NCBI GenBank assembly: GCA_016169945.1
Contig: JADLSH010000368.1
Coordinates: 744,001-808,000, forward strand
DNA: 64,000 bases
Direction of reading: 5' to 3'
DNA from: Trachythela sp. YZ-2020
Lineage: Eukaryota > Cnidaria > Anthozoa > Malacalcyonacea > Clavulariidae
The translations under genes and the position numbers were made by a program. The notes beneath the pieces were generated by a model, which did no database searches, was not told the origin of the DNA, and saw nothing but the letters and a program-made list of their open reading frames with translations. Each line of letters begins with the position of its first letter. The first letter of the stretch is position 1. This document shows, piece after piece, positions 44,020 to 55,382 of this stretch.

Positions 44020-45985
44020 AATAACCCATCAAAAAGAAAGCGGTCACTTAAATAAAACAATCAAAGAAACAAAAAGCAATTATTATAAAAGTAAACTAAA
44101 TGCATGCAAGGACCATAAAGAGAATTGGAATTGATAAACGAAATGCTGAACAATGCATCAAAAACTACTATAATTAATGAATTGATTGTTGACGAAGGTA
44201 AAATTGTAGGAGATGATAATATTGCTAATGAATTCAACAGTTTCTTTTCGCGCATAGGTACACGTTATTTAGCCGAGAATATAGACCCAAGCGATATCGA
44301 TCCACTGTCCTTTGTAACACCTACACCACACAACGTTGTATTTCAAACTATATCCCATGATAATGTTAGGGAGGAAATTGGGAAAATGAAAACTGCTAAA
44401 TCATCGGGCCATGACAAAATCTCTGTAAAACTATTGCAGGCCGCTGGTAGTGTAATTGTTGAGCCACTAACGTATATATTTAACCGATCTCTTAAGACAG
44501 ATATTTTTCCAGATGACTGATGATGGAAAATTTCCAAAGTAATACCTATCCATAAATCAGAAGAAAAAACTCTATGCAGCAATTATAGGCCGATTTCTGT
44601 CATTTCTGTAGTTCCCAAAGTATTTGAGAAAGTTGTGCATGAACAATTGATGAACTACTTGGAACAACACCAAATAATATCTAAATTTCAGTCTGGTTTT
44701 CGAGCAAATCATTCAACTGAAACATCATTACTTCATGTAACCAACAGCTGGTTAGCAAACATGGATGCTGGCTTGATTAATGGTGTCTTATTCCTGGACC
44801 TCAAAAAAGCTTTTTATACAATAAACCATAAAATTATATTATCCAAATTAGAATGTTATGGGATTCGTGGATTAGCACTGTCATGGTTTCAGTCATATCT
44901 TAGTAACAGGAAACAAGTATGCAAAGTAAGTAACTCGCTATCAACCTTCCAAAACATTTCATGCGGCATCCCACAAGGATCTAACCTTGGGCCACTCCTA
45001 TTTACAATTTATATAAATGGTTTACCAAATAGTTTAGAAATAACTGAACCAGCCATGTTTGCTGATGATTACAAGTTTGACTACAACTGGAGAGTCTTCT
45101 TCCGAAATTGAATATAAATTGGGAGTGGAAATCCAAAACGTTAAGACTTGGTTAGATGCAAACAAATTAAAAAAACCCGAGTATATGTTAATCGGCTCAG
45201 AAAAGCGCCTAAAACAGATAGAAAATGATCCTATTATTAAAATTAGAGATCATATAATCAAACGCGTTTACAAGAAAAAGGTCCGGCTAGGCTTAGAAAT
45301 AAACGAAAAATTACAATGGACAAAACATGTAAAAAAACAATCCAAAAAGATTTCTTGTTCTATAGCTATGTTACGAAAGATAAAGCCTTACGTACCTCAA
45401 ACAACCCTACAGATGATGTACAAGTCATTTGTACTCCCATATTTCAACTACTGATCAACTATATTGTATTGGTAATATAACGCACGCCGAAAAAATGTTT
45501 AAACTACAAAAGCGTGCAGCACGGGTCATAACTAGTTCAGGCTTAGAAGAACGATCTTCTAAAATCTTTCAAATGCTCAAATTGACAAGAATGCAATCAA
45601 TACTAAAAAAGCGAGAATCAAAGTATGGCTCCAGAATATTTAACCTACCAAAACCTAAGACAAAGTTTTTAAAACGAAGCTTCTCCTATAGAGGAGCTGT
45701 TTCATGGAACCAAATTTTGATAGAAAAACTTCCAATAACAAAAATACCTGAAACTTCTATCAATTCTTTCAAGAGACTAATCGATGGCTTGTGTATTTGA
45801 ACTGGGAGGTCTCATGCCTAACCATACGTCCATGTAAATAGTGTATTATGTTTATTTTTATAGCTAATAATTTTGATATTTTTATAATAATTTATAGTAA
45901 GTGTGCACCGCTCTTTGAAAAACAGACGTCTGAAAGACTACCGTGTGTAAATAAGCTTAAATAATAATAAAATAATAATCTATCC
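44020..45985 (+). mobile_element. 5'-truncated LINE copy, RT nearly complete
   Basis: In order: the linker (44035-44520: NYYKSKLNACKDHKENWELI, FNSFFSRIG), fingers (44580-44790: NYRPISVISVVPKVFEKVVH, QSGFRANHSTETSLLH), palm (FLDLKKAFYTINHKIILSKL, CGIPQGSNLGPLLFTIYING), a damaged active site FADDYKFD, and the C-terminal part to 45800 (KLQKRAARVITSSG, FLKRSFSYRGAVSWNQ). A UTR with a perfect CAGACGTCTG hairpin core and an (AAT)n tail close it. Stops near 44518 and 45110 and a deletion in the C-terminal part inactivate it. Confidence 0.87.
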
Positions 45986-46113
45986 TGCAATCGATAAATG
46001 ACTGAACAAGTGGTATGTTTAAAAATATCGGATCACCTATATGCTAAATTTAAGAATTTTTTTCAGTCATAAATTTTACCTGCTATATATATATAAATTA
46101 TTGTAGATGCCAG

Positions 46114-46344
46114 GTGGACACATTAGGTATAGATGTTAAGATAGAGGATATCATGAAAATCTCAAACCAAATGAATTTTCACAATAGGAGTCACAGGCGT
46201 TTTAAAATACGAATAACCGAGACAAATCTATACTTGCCCAATGCTAAGACATCTGATATCCATGTAGCAGATGATGTGATATTTATATATATTCAACAAT
46301 ATGGTAATGTACCTATCAAAATCTTTTCACCTTTCGATCAATGA
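46114..46344 (+). other. Open frame, possibly coding, unknown
   Basis: 76 codons preceded by TTGTAG|ATGCC-like sequence (a possible splice acceptor at about 46106). The composition is protein-like (KIRITETNLYLPNAKTSDIH) but I do not recognise it. It may belong with the peptidase-like fragment at 46821. Confidence 0.25.
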
Positions 46345-46820
46345 AAGAATTTCTCGAAATGGCGAAGTCAATCAGACAAATATTTTCAGCATCGATGTTG
46401 TTTTTAAAGCAAGCTGAAGGATACAGCGTAATATGCACTATTGTACCGTTCGTATGATTGTTTCTAGTAAAATTCATGTCTTGTTTGGTTGTTGAATTCA
46501 TGAAGAAATGAAAAGTATGTTTGCGATAACAATGTACCACTCGCTTTCAACCAGACATTGGCGCGCAGTGTAATATACATCCCAGTACAGATCTGTACAA
46601 GAAAGATCACAACCTTAAGATGGTAAAGCTGCAGGGTTACGGAGGCTCCGAGCTCCCTGTAATCGGACAAGCCATGTTGAAATTTTGATAATCAAAGAAG
46701 GAGATAATAAAAAAAGGCATATTACAACGATTTCCACAAATCGATCAGTTGGATGGAGAACATCATATCAACTTTAAAGTTTTAACAAATATTAACATGC
46801 TTGCATATTGTTTAAAACAG

Positions 46821-47000
46821 GTATAGTTTATTTGGTGCTACATATTGGAATGGTGGTCACTATACCGAGCAGCTGTAAACATGGTTTATATACGATGGGC
46901 TATGGGAACGAAATAGTCGAGGGAAGGGTCTTGAACGCTGTGTTGGACCGCCAAATGTCCCACATGGATACACTCTGTCCCATTGTGTATACATCCAGGA
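46821..47000 (+). pseudogene. Peptidase C19-like C-terminal fragment
   Basis: After TTTAAAACAG at 46820 the frame reads YSLFGATYWNGGHYTEQL, a stop, then TWFIYDGLWERNSRGKGLER and VPHGYTLSHCVYIQD. A histidine in NGGHY and an aspartate in YDG, spaced by a W-x-x-YDG strand, resemble the His and Asp boxes of ubiquitin-specific peptidases and of transposon-associated proteins I recall from cnidarians. The Cys box is not seen. An internal stop makes it a remnant. Confidence 0.35.
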
Positions 47001-47084
47001 TCAGCTGCTTTGGGTTGGGGAACGAGGATGGTTTTATACTTGGACTTGGTACAATCGGAAAGAGTATAATTTGTCTTTTAATAC

Positions 47085-48010
47085 AGTTTATTCATAAATT
47101 CGTCTTACATTGTATCCAACATGTGGCCAACTTTCCTTTTCTTCTATTTTAACACCATGCAAAGTCCACTGGCGGGAATTCTTAAGCTTGTTCCGCATTT
47201 GCGTAGATTCGCCAAAAGTTACTATAGTTGTTTTGGATGGACTGAACTCGAAACGCCATTTAATACTGTAACGTTCCAAAGAGTCCAGCATGACTTGTAG
47301 ACCCTTAACACGTGTGGACATTATGGCAATGTCATCGGCGACCATAACTGGATTGCATTGGAGATTGTTCAGCCAAAGGCCTTCACCGCATTCGTCAAAA
47401 ATGTTAGGTAAATCGTCGTTGAATACCATGAAGAGCCATGGTGACAAAACACCTCCTTGTCTTACTCCTTGTAAAATCGGGAATTCGGCAGACGGTACAC
47501 CATCAAACATAACGCGACTTGTTAACTGGGAGTACCAATTTCTGAGCAGTCTCCAAGTTTTCCCTTTAATACCAAGATTGAACAATTTGTAGAAGAGGCC
47601 AGGGATCCACACAGTATCGAATGCTTTTGTGGTGTCCAAGAAACAACAATAAACTTTGCTACCATTTTCAATGTTATGTAGTGCAGCTTCTTTTAGTGAC
47701 AACGTTGCATCAAGGCAGCTTTTCCCTTTTTGGTACGCATATTGCATGCTGTTAGGAAATCCCCTTCTGATGAAAAAAGGGGTCCATCTATCGAGTATTA
47801 AGCGTTCGAATATTTTTCCGATTACATTCAATTATTTTTGTCGTGTCTATTTTTCTTGTTATGTTTAAAAAGTGAAATAATGTCACCGACCGCAAGAGCA
47901 CTTGGGATCTTTTCTTCGACTCTAATTGCATTGAGAACCTCAGTGAGTACTTGAAATGCCGCATGACCGCCATACTTTATATGTTCGTAAAACAAATATC
48001 AGAATATCTT
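47085..48010 (-). mobile_element. 5'-truncated LINE of a third type
   Basis: On the - strand 47831-47088 reads VIGKIFERLILDRWTPFFIR, QKGKSCLDATLSLKEAALHN, CCFLDTTKAFDTVWIPGLFY, LQGVRQGGVLSPWLFMVFND, the active site VADDIAIMS and FEFSPSKTTIVTFGES. A frame-slipped upstream part extends to about 48005 (GGHAAFQVLTEVLNAI). GVRQGGVLSPWLF is unlike the GVPQGSILGPLLF of the other copies, so this is a different clade. The frame is open for 247 codons and stops soon after the palm, so it is also 3'-truncated or internally ended. Confidence 0.83.
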
Positions 48011-48689
48011 GGTTCTCTGAAGAATCCTTACGACAGGGACGAAATTAGGAGGTGTAGAGGGGTGTGACACCCCTCCAATCGCTCACTCGGTTACAACTGT
48101 AACAGAGAATAGGCATTTAATGTTATGCAAGAACTTATGCATATGCCAAGGGCGACAGAGGAAGCTCAGGGTGCCAGTACCTGGAAGGCAATTTTTGCTT
48201 AGTAATTTTCTGCCAAAGACATCTCAGGTTGGGGTTATTTCCTAATTACCATTGGGATTGAATTTTCTACCTTTTTCTGATATTTTTATAAGGTTGTTGT
48301 CTTGTCCCTCTTCCCTGTGCCCATGAGCTAGTCAAAGGTACCAGGGGTAATTGCCTTCTACTCTGCGCATGCACTCATAGTTTGTCCCAGGCCTAAAGCT
48401 TAGGTCACAATCTTTTCTTCTCCCTCTGATTTTCCCCTTTCTCATTTCTTATGTTTTTGTATCAAGTGAAAATGTACGACATTTTTGTATTGCAGAAAGA
48501 AAGATTTGTACAGTATGACATATAGCCATCATTTTTTGAAAATTGAAGACACAAAGCTTAATAAATTTTCTTTAATTTAATTTTTATTCAGGTTCTTCAA
48601 ATAACTAGTAAATATTTATAGAGACAAGTAAATCAATTTGTTATGATTTAATGATTTAATAAATCTTTCCCTATACTATAGAATACTAA
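48011..48689. other. No gene; possible hAT scrap
   Basis: GAGGGGTGTGACACCCCTCC at about 48057 resembles the interior of the hAT at 22788-23205 (GGGGGGTATGACACCCCCCC). Otherwise nothing. Confidence 0.4.
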
Positions 48690-51365
48690 TAATACTAATT
48701 AAATAATAAATTATAAATAGATGTCTAAATAATTATATAGACATATAGTCATAGGGAGGATAGCAGTGGAGGAAACTAAATTCCTATTATAATCTGCTCT
48801 CCTAAAGTTTAAGATAAATTGTTGTAAAAAGACGAAAAAGAGAAATATAATCAGGGCTGTTTTAATAACAAAAACGACATTAGTTTCTGTTTGAAGCCAC
48901 CTAATGTAGTGGCTTTCACAACGGCCGCGGGCAAAGAATTCCAGTCCGATATATATCGATTGAAAAACGAGAACTTATAGTAATTTGTACGTGCATGCTT
49001 AGGCCTTAACTTGTATTTATGATTGGACCTCGTACGAGATTCCCCATACTATATCTAGATATTTAGATTGTCAATGTCACAGAGACCAAACATAATTTTG
49101 TATAATTATTGAACAAGGCAAAGGTACTTTCTGCGTAATTCGAGAGACGGCCACTTGAGCTTCTTAAGACTTTCCACGTAGGGTTGATCTGGGCCACATA
49201 TTAATCTTGTAGCTCGCCGCTGAATCTTTTCTATTGCATCTATATGCTTCACCAAATGTGGGTTCCATACTTGACAGCAGTATTCCAATATTGGTCTTAG
49301 GACTTAAAAGCTATCTCAACTCCTGCTGGGTTTTTATAACCAAACGTTCTCCGTATTATACCCAACACCCGGATGGCCTTTCCACAAATAGAACCAAGAT
49401 GATATTCCCAAGATAGTGAGGATTGTAACCAAACTCCAATATGTTTATGTATGCTGGTCTACAGTCTTTAATGGTGTGCTATCAAGACTGCACTCATATA
49501 TATAGTTTAAAGGGCTTTTATGTCTTGTGACATGAAGAACGCAACATTTTTCAGTCTTCAGCTGAACTAATGAATTTTTGCACCAATCCCCAACTTGTTC
49601 TAAATTTTCTTGAAAATTGACACAGTCATTGCGGGTAGAAATTCGGCTATGCAGGACACTATCGTCAGCGAAAAGTTCAACATTACTAGTTACACTTAAA
49701 GGGAGATCGTTGATTCCAGAATACTTCCCTGAGGGACCCCATGCAGAGGTGACCTTTAGCCAATTAGATTTATATCCATCGATTTGTTTTCTTCCTGATA
49801 AAAAATCATTATCCAATCAAGTTGCTGACCTTTAATTCCCTAAGATTGAAGCTTGTTACGGAGATGAGGGTGAGATACTTTGTCAAATGCTTTTCCAAAG
49901 TCTAAGAATGCAACGTCAATTGCTCCTTGCTTATCTAACACAGAGAACCAGTGGTGTAATAACTGAAGCAGTTGTGTAAAGACATGATCGATACCATGCA
50001 GCTCTGTGAGGAAAGTCATAATGTGTTTATGAACTATGCGTTCCAAGGTCTTAACAATAGTACTAGTAAGAGAAACTGGAAAAAAAATTATCAGCCAAAA
50101 CACGTTCACCTGATTTATGTATAGTGAACATAATCATTAGGCAATTCGCTGGTACTCAATGATAAATTGAATATGTTAGTCAGCGACGGTGCGAGTTCAT
50201 GAGCACATTCTTGATCTTTGGCGAAATTGTATCCGGACCAGAAGACTTAGTAACATCCAACGCAGACAACAAACCAACAATTTCATCTTCTGAACATGCC
50301 AAGTTGTTAATGATATGGTTCGTATACAACGGATAAACCGGCACCGATGATTCATCGCAATGCATGTTTATTGAGAACAGAATGAAAAAATGTGTTAAGT
50401 AGTTTGGCAATTGACGAGGGGGAATATCCTTTCAAGCCTTGACAAATTTTTTATTATCCCCAAGAGAATTTGTAAGATTCCTAACATATTTATAGCACGC
50501 TTTCCTTAATTCATCTTTAACTTCAGTGTTCACTGAATTTTTTGTAATTAATTCGACCATTTATTGGGACTCCCAGGGGCCTTTTTTCTTTTCCATAATC
50601 TTTATTTTTAATGAATTAAACCAGGGAACATTACGCTTTGACGAAATGAATTTAGAAGGGATATTACGATCAACAGCTTTAAAAAATAAATTCTTCCATG
50701 AACTCCAAACATTCTCAATACCTGACACTAAGTCCGAATACAGTTCCATGGAATATTCGCGAAATCTTCTTTTAAACCGTCCCAGTTAGCATTTTTATAG
50801 TCATAGACTGGTCTGGGACTACACTCACGCTGAGATCTCTTAACTTTCAGCCCAAATTCAATAGAGTCGTGATCAGAGTTAGCCAAGCCTTCACAAACAT
50901 TTATATCAAACAGCAGTTCTGGTTTGCTTACAGGGACCAGGTCTAAAATGTTACCACCCCCCACGTGGGTACCTCTATCATTTGGTGTAAAAAATTATCG
51001 TCAATGTCACAAAAATGAGTTGAAATGCTACAGTATCTTTGCACAGAGTCGACGGTGACGGAGCAGACCAATCTATGTTGGGGAAGTTAAAGTCTCCAAG
51101 TAATATAATTGATAAAAATGTTTCACTATCTTCAATCAGGGCTAATGATTTCTCCAATTCTTGTATACTGTATAACTCAAGTCTGTTGACGGCGGACGAT
51201 AAAATACTCCCACTAATATACGCTTGTGAGCTGATTCGGTATAACAACCTCACACCAAAGCACTTAGTCATACTCGGTTTCATTGTGGTACCATTTAACA
51301 GGTTCCCACCTGTACCCGAGCACTTGGTCAATGCTCCCATACTTAAAACAACGAGTGCAAGTGAG
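48690..51365 (-). mobile_element. LINE, endonuclease C-terminus to 3' UTR, degenerate
   Basis: On the - strand: endonuclease part 51340-50978 (SIILLGDFNFPNIDW) and 50964-50728 (GGGNILDLVPVSKPELLFDI, GLANSDHDSIEFGL), linker (KRNVPWFNSLKIKIME), RT fingers 50410-50180 (VTKSSGPDTISPKI), palm 50109-49840 (VAFLDFGKAFDKVSHPHLRN) and 49816-49445 (VELFADDSVLHS intact FADD, LVQLKTEKCCVLHVTR), C-terminus 49288-49106 (EYCCQVWNPHLVKHIDAIEK) and to about 48860 (WNSLPAAVVKATTLGGFK). Frame breaks occur between each block. One of the longest LINE copies here. Confidence 0.85.
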
Positions 51366-51773
51366 AGTGTTGTGCAATAGAATACTATTACATAGACTAA
51401 AATATTTAAATTTTCCCATCATCAATATACATGAACGGTATAAAAGGACTTAAAAAGGTTTAAAACTCGTAAAGAGAAGTTGGGTTGAGCACAAGACATG
51501 CATCTTAGCAGATACAAGAACACAAGAAAATAATGCCTAACAACACTGCTGGTTTAGAAAACGTTGGACACATAAAAACATGTCACACCTTAAGGCTTAA
51601 GTAGTATGCAAACACAATCATAGAATGTTTTCCTTCAAAAATGTTTTACGCGAATCAGATTATTGTGTACGTTTTAAACATTTCATATAGATGTCTTAAT
51701 CTTCCTAAACCTTATCACAATCTTAACGTTTCGTTCGTCGAGTCAACTGTATAATAATTATGTATATATCTTA
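51366..51773. other. No gene seen
   Basis: Non-coding AT-rich spacer. Confidence 0.45.
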
Positions 51774-51862
51774 ATAGGTAGGTAGGTAAAACTTTGTTTC
51801 AATACGTTAGCCACTTCAACTGAATTGTTGATTTCCAAGTGGGACGTGATTTAAAACTACAA
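51774..51862 (-). mobile_element. LINE 3'-end scrap with (CCTA)n tail
   Basis: The reverse complement ends GAAACAAAGTTTTACC then (TACC)n, preceded by GTGGCTAACGTATT, in the style of a LINE terminus (AAAGTTTTA plus a tetranucleotide tail). No coding part is left. It abuts dispersed repeat copy B. Confidence 0.5.
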
Positions 51863-52036
51863 CTAGAAATACATGCATGCAGAATCCCCTCGCCCATTTG
51901 AACCAAACAATTTACTCCCCAAAAGTTATTGTAACATGAAGTACTGAGTCGACGAATGTAACCATGGTAACACGCAACATTGTACAAAATATTATTTTGT
52001 TTTTAACTATAAAATTATCAATTGCCCAACTATATA
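51863..52036. repeat. Dispersed repeat, copy B
   Basis: Same sequence and orientation as 12084-12300, starting ACTAGAAATACATGCATGCA and ending TATCAATTGCCCAACT, with an internal deletion of about 45 bases relative to copy A. Confidence 0.75.
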
Positions 52037-52050
52037 AAGTGGGTATGCTA

Positions 52051-52635
52051 TCTCTCTCCTCCGCAGAGCCTCCTTAAGTATTTACAAATAACTTACATGA
52101 AGTTTCCTGAATAAAAGTGAGCGCGCGGAGAGTGATGGGAAGATTGAAATGAAAGCGAGGAGGCTCTGTCAGATAATGCAAAAAAGTATGGTTTTCGAAC
52201 CAAACTTTTGTTTGACATCTTTTTAAACCTGAAATGGACGGAAATGTGGAAGAAATTGAAATAAATCTTCATAATCTGAGTATCGAAGGTCAGTGGAGTC
52301 ATTTTTATAAAGAAATTTTGCAATTTAGAGGATATTTAATATAATTAGATGAGTGTATTCAGTCAACATATCCATATTCATTTGCAATTTCTCGCTATTT
52401 TTCGGTGCAAATTGACAGAAGAAGATATTAATGTTGGATTCACTCCAGGATAGTCAAGTACGCCTGAAAAGGAAAGTGGAAAACATCTCTTAACACCCTC
52501 GAAGGTTGATATCGAACCGCCATATTTATTACATTAACTAGCAGAGGCTACTTTTATTTCGCTCTTCCCATCACTCCCTGCACGCTCACGTTTCCCTCAC
52601 TAGAAACTTCATGTAAGCCTCTGCGGAGGAGAGAG
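52051..52635. mobile_element. 585-bp inverted-repeat element with 8-bp TSD
   Basis: The left end TCTCTCTCCTCCGCAGAG and the reverse complement of the right end, CTCTCTCCTCCGCAGAGGC, match. Arm similarity continues for about 130 bases (ACATGAAGTTTC, GAGTGATGGGAAGA, GCGAAATAAAAG-like). GTATGCTA flanks it exactly on both sides (52043-52050 and 52636-52643). An 8-bp duplication fits hAT-like or similar superfamilies. The interior has no transposase. Confidence 0.83.
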
Positions 52636-52643
52636 GTATGCTA

Positions 52644-53066
52644 TTATGTACTACTTTAGCTTTGATTTACTGTAACATGCAACCTTAGACGTTCACAAAA
52701 CGTTTCGAAATTTTCAAAAAACTTCAACTGCTTTTCGAGGAGTATTTTTATACTTCTCACTTGCTTTTGCAATGAAGTTTTTGAGATTTAATGTTTTTTT
52801 ATTTTTCTATAATTAACATATTTGAATCAATACTAAAATACTTTTAAAGATCAATCAATGTTGTATTGACCACACAGAATGATCTACACATTTTCAAATT
52901 CACAAACTATACTGCATGCTATGTTAAAAAATCGGCAAAGCAAGCATGCAAAATAGACACTTGCTTGTTTAAAACGCTCCTTTTTCGGTCTTTCGACTGT
53001 TTTTCCTCTTGTTAATTTGTCCTCTAAATAATTTTCATTTATCTTGTTTTGGAGACTTAACATAAT
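52644..53066. other. No gene seen
   Basis: AT-rich non-coding spacer. Confidence 0.45.
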
Positions 53067-54664
53067 CCCCGAGCCGGCGCGAAGCGCCGTTCCGCTCGGA
53101 TATTTACACCCGGAAAAAAAGGAAAGCAATGGGAAATCCAAAGTTCATCAAGTTTTGCGGGCGCATGGCTATGTTTCATGGGTGTGATCGGTGTGATGGG
53201 TGGTCATCTCACTAATCTTTGTTAGGAGTGGAATGAGCGAATTATAAAAAAAATGAGTAAGTCATATCAGTAAGTCTGAATTATAACTTATAAATCGCTT
53301 TTTGGGACTTCAGGAAAAGCGGCGAGATAGATGGTCGAAAAAATATGGCAAGTTTCTTATATTAAATTGACAATTTAATAAAATTGTTGATGTATTTTAA
53401 TATAGCCGTAAGAATGTTGTTTTATTTACATAGATTTTCATTTTTTTCCAATTAAAATATCCTATATTTTACGCTATCAAAAAGTCCCAACTTAAAAGGA
53501 AAGCGAAATCGTTTCACACGAGAGAATTTGTATATTTTCAACTGATTTCATTTCAAAAACTAATTTATAAGTAAAAGGCAGTTTAGTTTTATAAACTTTT
53601 GGCAACGTTTTAGTAAACGGAAGGTTGCATTTAAACATTAATTTGAAGCTTATAGAATGCATAAGAACATACCTACACCATATATCTCAGATTTGTATGG
53701 CTAAAACAATTAATATTTTAATTATTTTTGTACTTTTTGTAAACCCGTTTAATTTTAACTGTTTTGTACTCCAGAAAAGAAGTTTATTTTATCGTGTTGC
53801 CATGGCTACTGTGCTTCCTCTTCTTGAAACAAAATTTCCATTTTTTATTTTTTCAAAATAAATTTCCCAAAATAATATTGTTTCCTTCCACTCTTCTTTC
53901 CAAACTATTAGAGTAATGATCAAAATTTTAATGGCACATTTAAAATGAAGGAAGCCACAGTGATTACGTCTAGTAAAACATTTCATTTGGCGATAGCCTT
54001 TGATTGTGTCGTGAAGCAGGGCCTTTTTTAACTAATGCACTGGGGGGGCAAATGCCCCCCCAGCCCCCATGTTTGCCCCCCCAGTCAACTTTTGCCCCCC
54101 CAGTGGCCCCCCAGTCAACTGTTTGCCCCCCCAGTGAAGGTCCCTTGTGTGCAAAAAGCAAACTTTATAATTTTGAGGAAAATTACGGTATTATCACAAC
54201 CAAAACAGGGATCGGTTTACATATTTTAGATAAAAAATAGGAATATGTTGTATAGTCCGGGAAATTTTTTTTTAGTGTAATTTTGTTTTTTTCCAGTAAT
54301 ATTTCAGAGACTGAACGACCTTTGTTCATTGTAAATACTTGAGTAAAAAGTTTAATTGTTCTAGTGTAGTCAAAGATAAATAGTGAAAGTATAAAAGGAA
54401 ATTAAAAGGGTAAAATTTTGCAATATAAAGTGTAGTTTTTGAAAAAAATATGTTAAAAGGGACTGGCACTACCTACAAAGCACGGCTTCAATTTCCCCGC
54501 CCCCTGAGTTAGCGTTCCAGTATACTTATAGTTCACTGGTCCAGTCCTGTCCATGACAAAAAAAATGGCGGACGACTTTACATTCCACAATGTTTTCACA
54601 TACCCGGGTGTAAATCTCCGAGCGGAATTAGTACCCTCGCACGGCGCTTCGCGCCGGCTCGGGG
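53067..54664. mobile_element. 1.6-kb element with GC-palindromic terminal repeats
   Basis: CCCCGAGCCGGCGCGAAGCG at 53067 is repeated as its reverse complement at the right end (54641-54664). The arms continue through TTCCGCTCGGA-ATTTACACCCGG (54604-54627 inverted). GGCGCGAAGCGCC within each arm is itself palindromic. AAT on both sides may be a 3-bp target duplication. The interior is AT-rich, with a C-rich minisatellite and no recognised gene. The left 100 bases recur at 63170. Confidence 0.75.
54030..54140. repeat. C-rich minisatellite (GCCCCCCCAGT units)
   Basis: TGCCCCCCCAGTCAACT-type units are repeated four or five times with small changes. The G/C-run strand asymmetry suggests G-quadruplex potential on the - strand. 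Confidence 0.75.
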
Positions 54665-54984
54665 AATATTTACGAATGAATAATTAAGAAAAGTACACAC
54701 AAACTATATACAAAATCAATTATATTACTTATAAGTATAGTTATCAATTATTGATTAATCAGGCTGGCATTGGCATTAGAGATGTTGCTACAAAGATTCG
54801 CTATTTCTAGCTTGTTCAGACAATGAATTCCATATTTTTGGTTCTCTAAAATGAATATAAGTGTGCTTTGATTCAGGAAATGTCAAATGACCGTTCACAC
54901 GGGACCGCATGAATTTGGAACCGTATCCGAATATGCATGATTTCGTCTCTCGAGTTAATATGTGACGGACGAAACGGGACGAAT

Positions 54985-55120
54985 TAGAGGACAGCCAGAG
55001 AGGACAGCCAGAGAGGACAGCCAGAGAGGACAGCCAGAGAGGACAGCCAGAGAGGACAGCCAGAGAGGACAGCCAGAGAGGACAGCCAGAGAGGACAGCC
55101 AGAGAGGACAGCCAGAGAGG
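54985..55120 (+). repeat. 13-bp tandem repeat AGAGAGGACAGCC, ~10 copies
   Basis: AGAGAGGACAGCC is repeated almost perfectly from about 54987 to 55118. Because 13 is not a multiple of three, the apparent protein (REDSQRGQPERTA type) is a by-product and is not called as a gene. Confidence 0.92.
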
Positions 55121-55229
55121 CAGCTATATGTACGAATTCCCGTTTGAACAAACGGAACCGGTCAAATTTGCGTACGGTTCCGAATTATTTTGCTTTCATT
55201 TCATTTTTTGGTTATTAAGACTATTCAAC

Positions 55230-55382
55230 CTTCGAAATACACCCTTTCGATAATTACGTCACGAATACTTCCTTAGCCTGGGAGCCTCGGCTCGTGAGTC
55301 TAGAAGTGCAATTCGTTCACATATCATGAGAAGGAGGCCAAGGAGAGATTTGTGACGTAATTATCGAAAGAGTGGTTGACAA
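55230..55382. mobile_element. Short MITE with CTTTCGATAATTACGTCAC ends
   Basis: CTTTCGATAATTACGTCACG at about 55243 is matched by the reverse complement of GTGACGTAATTATCGAAAG ending near 55370, and the pairing continues into TCCTT-GCCT. About 150 bp, non-coding. This end sequence resembles repeats I remember from anemones and corals. Confidence 0.7.

Noticed and set aside
53970..54240. Proline/glycine-rich proteins on both strands at 54.0-54.2 kb
   Set aside because: Both are forced by the C-run minisatellite.
54962..55147. Arg/Glu/Gln-rich repeat protein
   Set aside because: A 13-base unit rotates through all frames; the protein is a by-product of the minisatellite.
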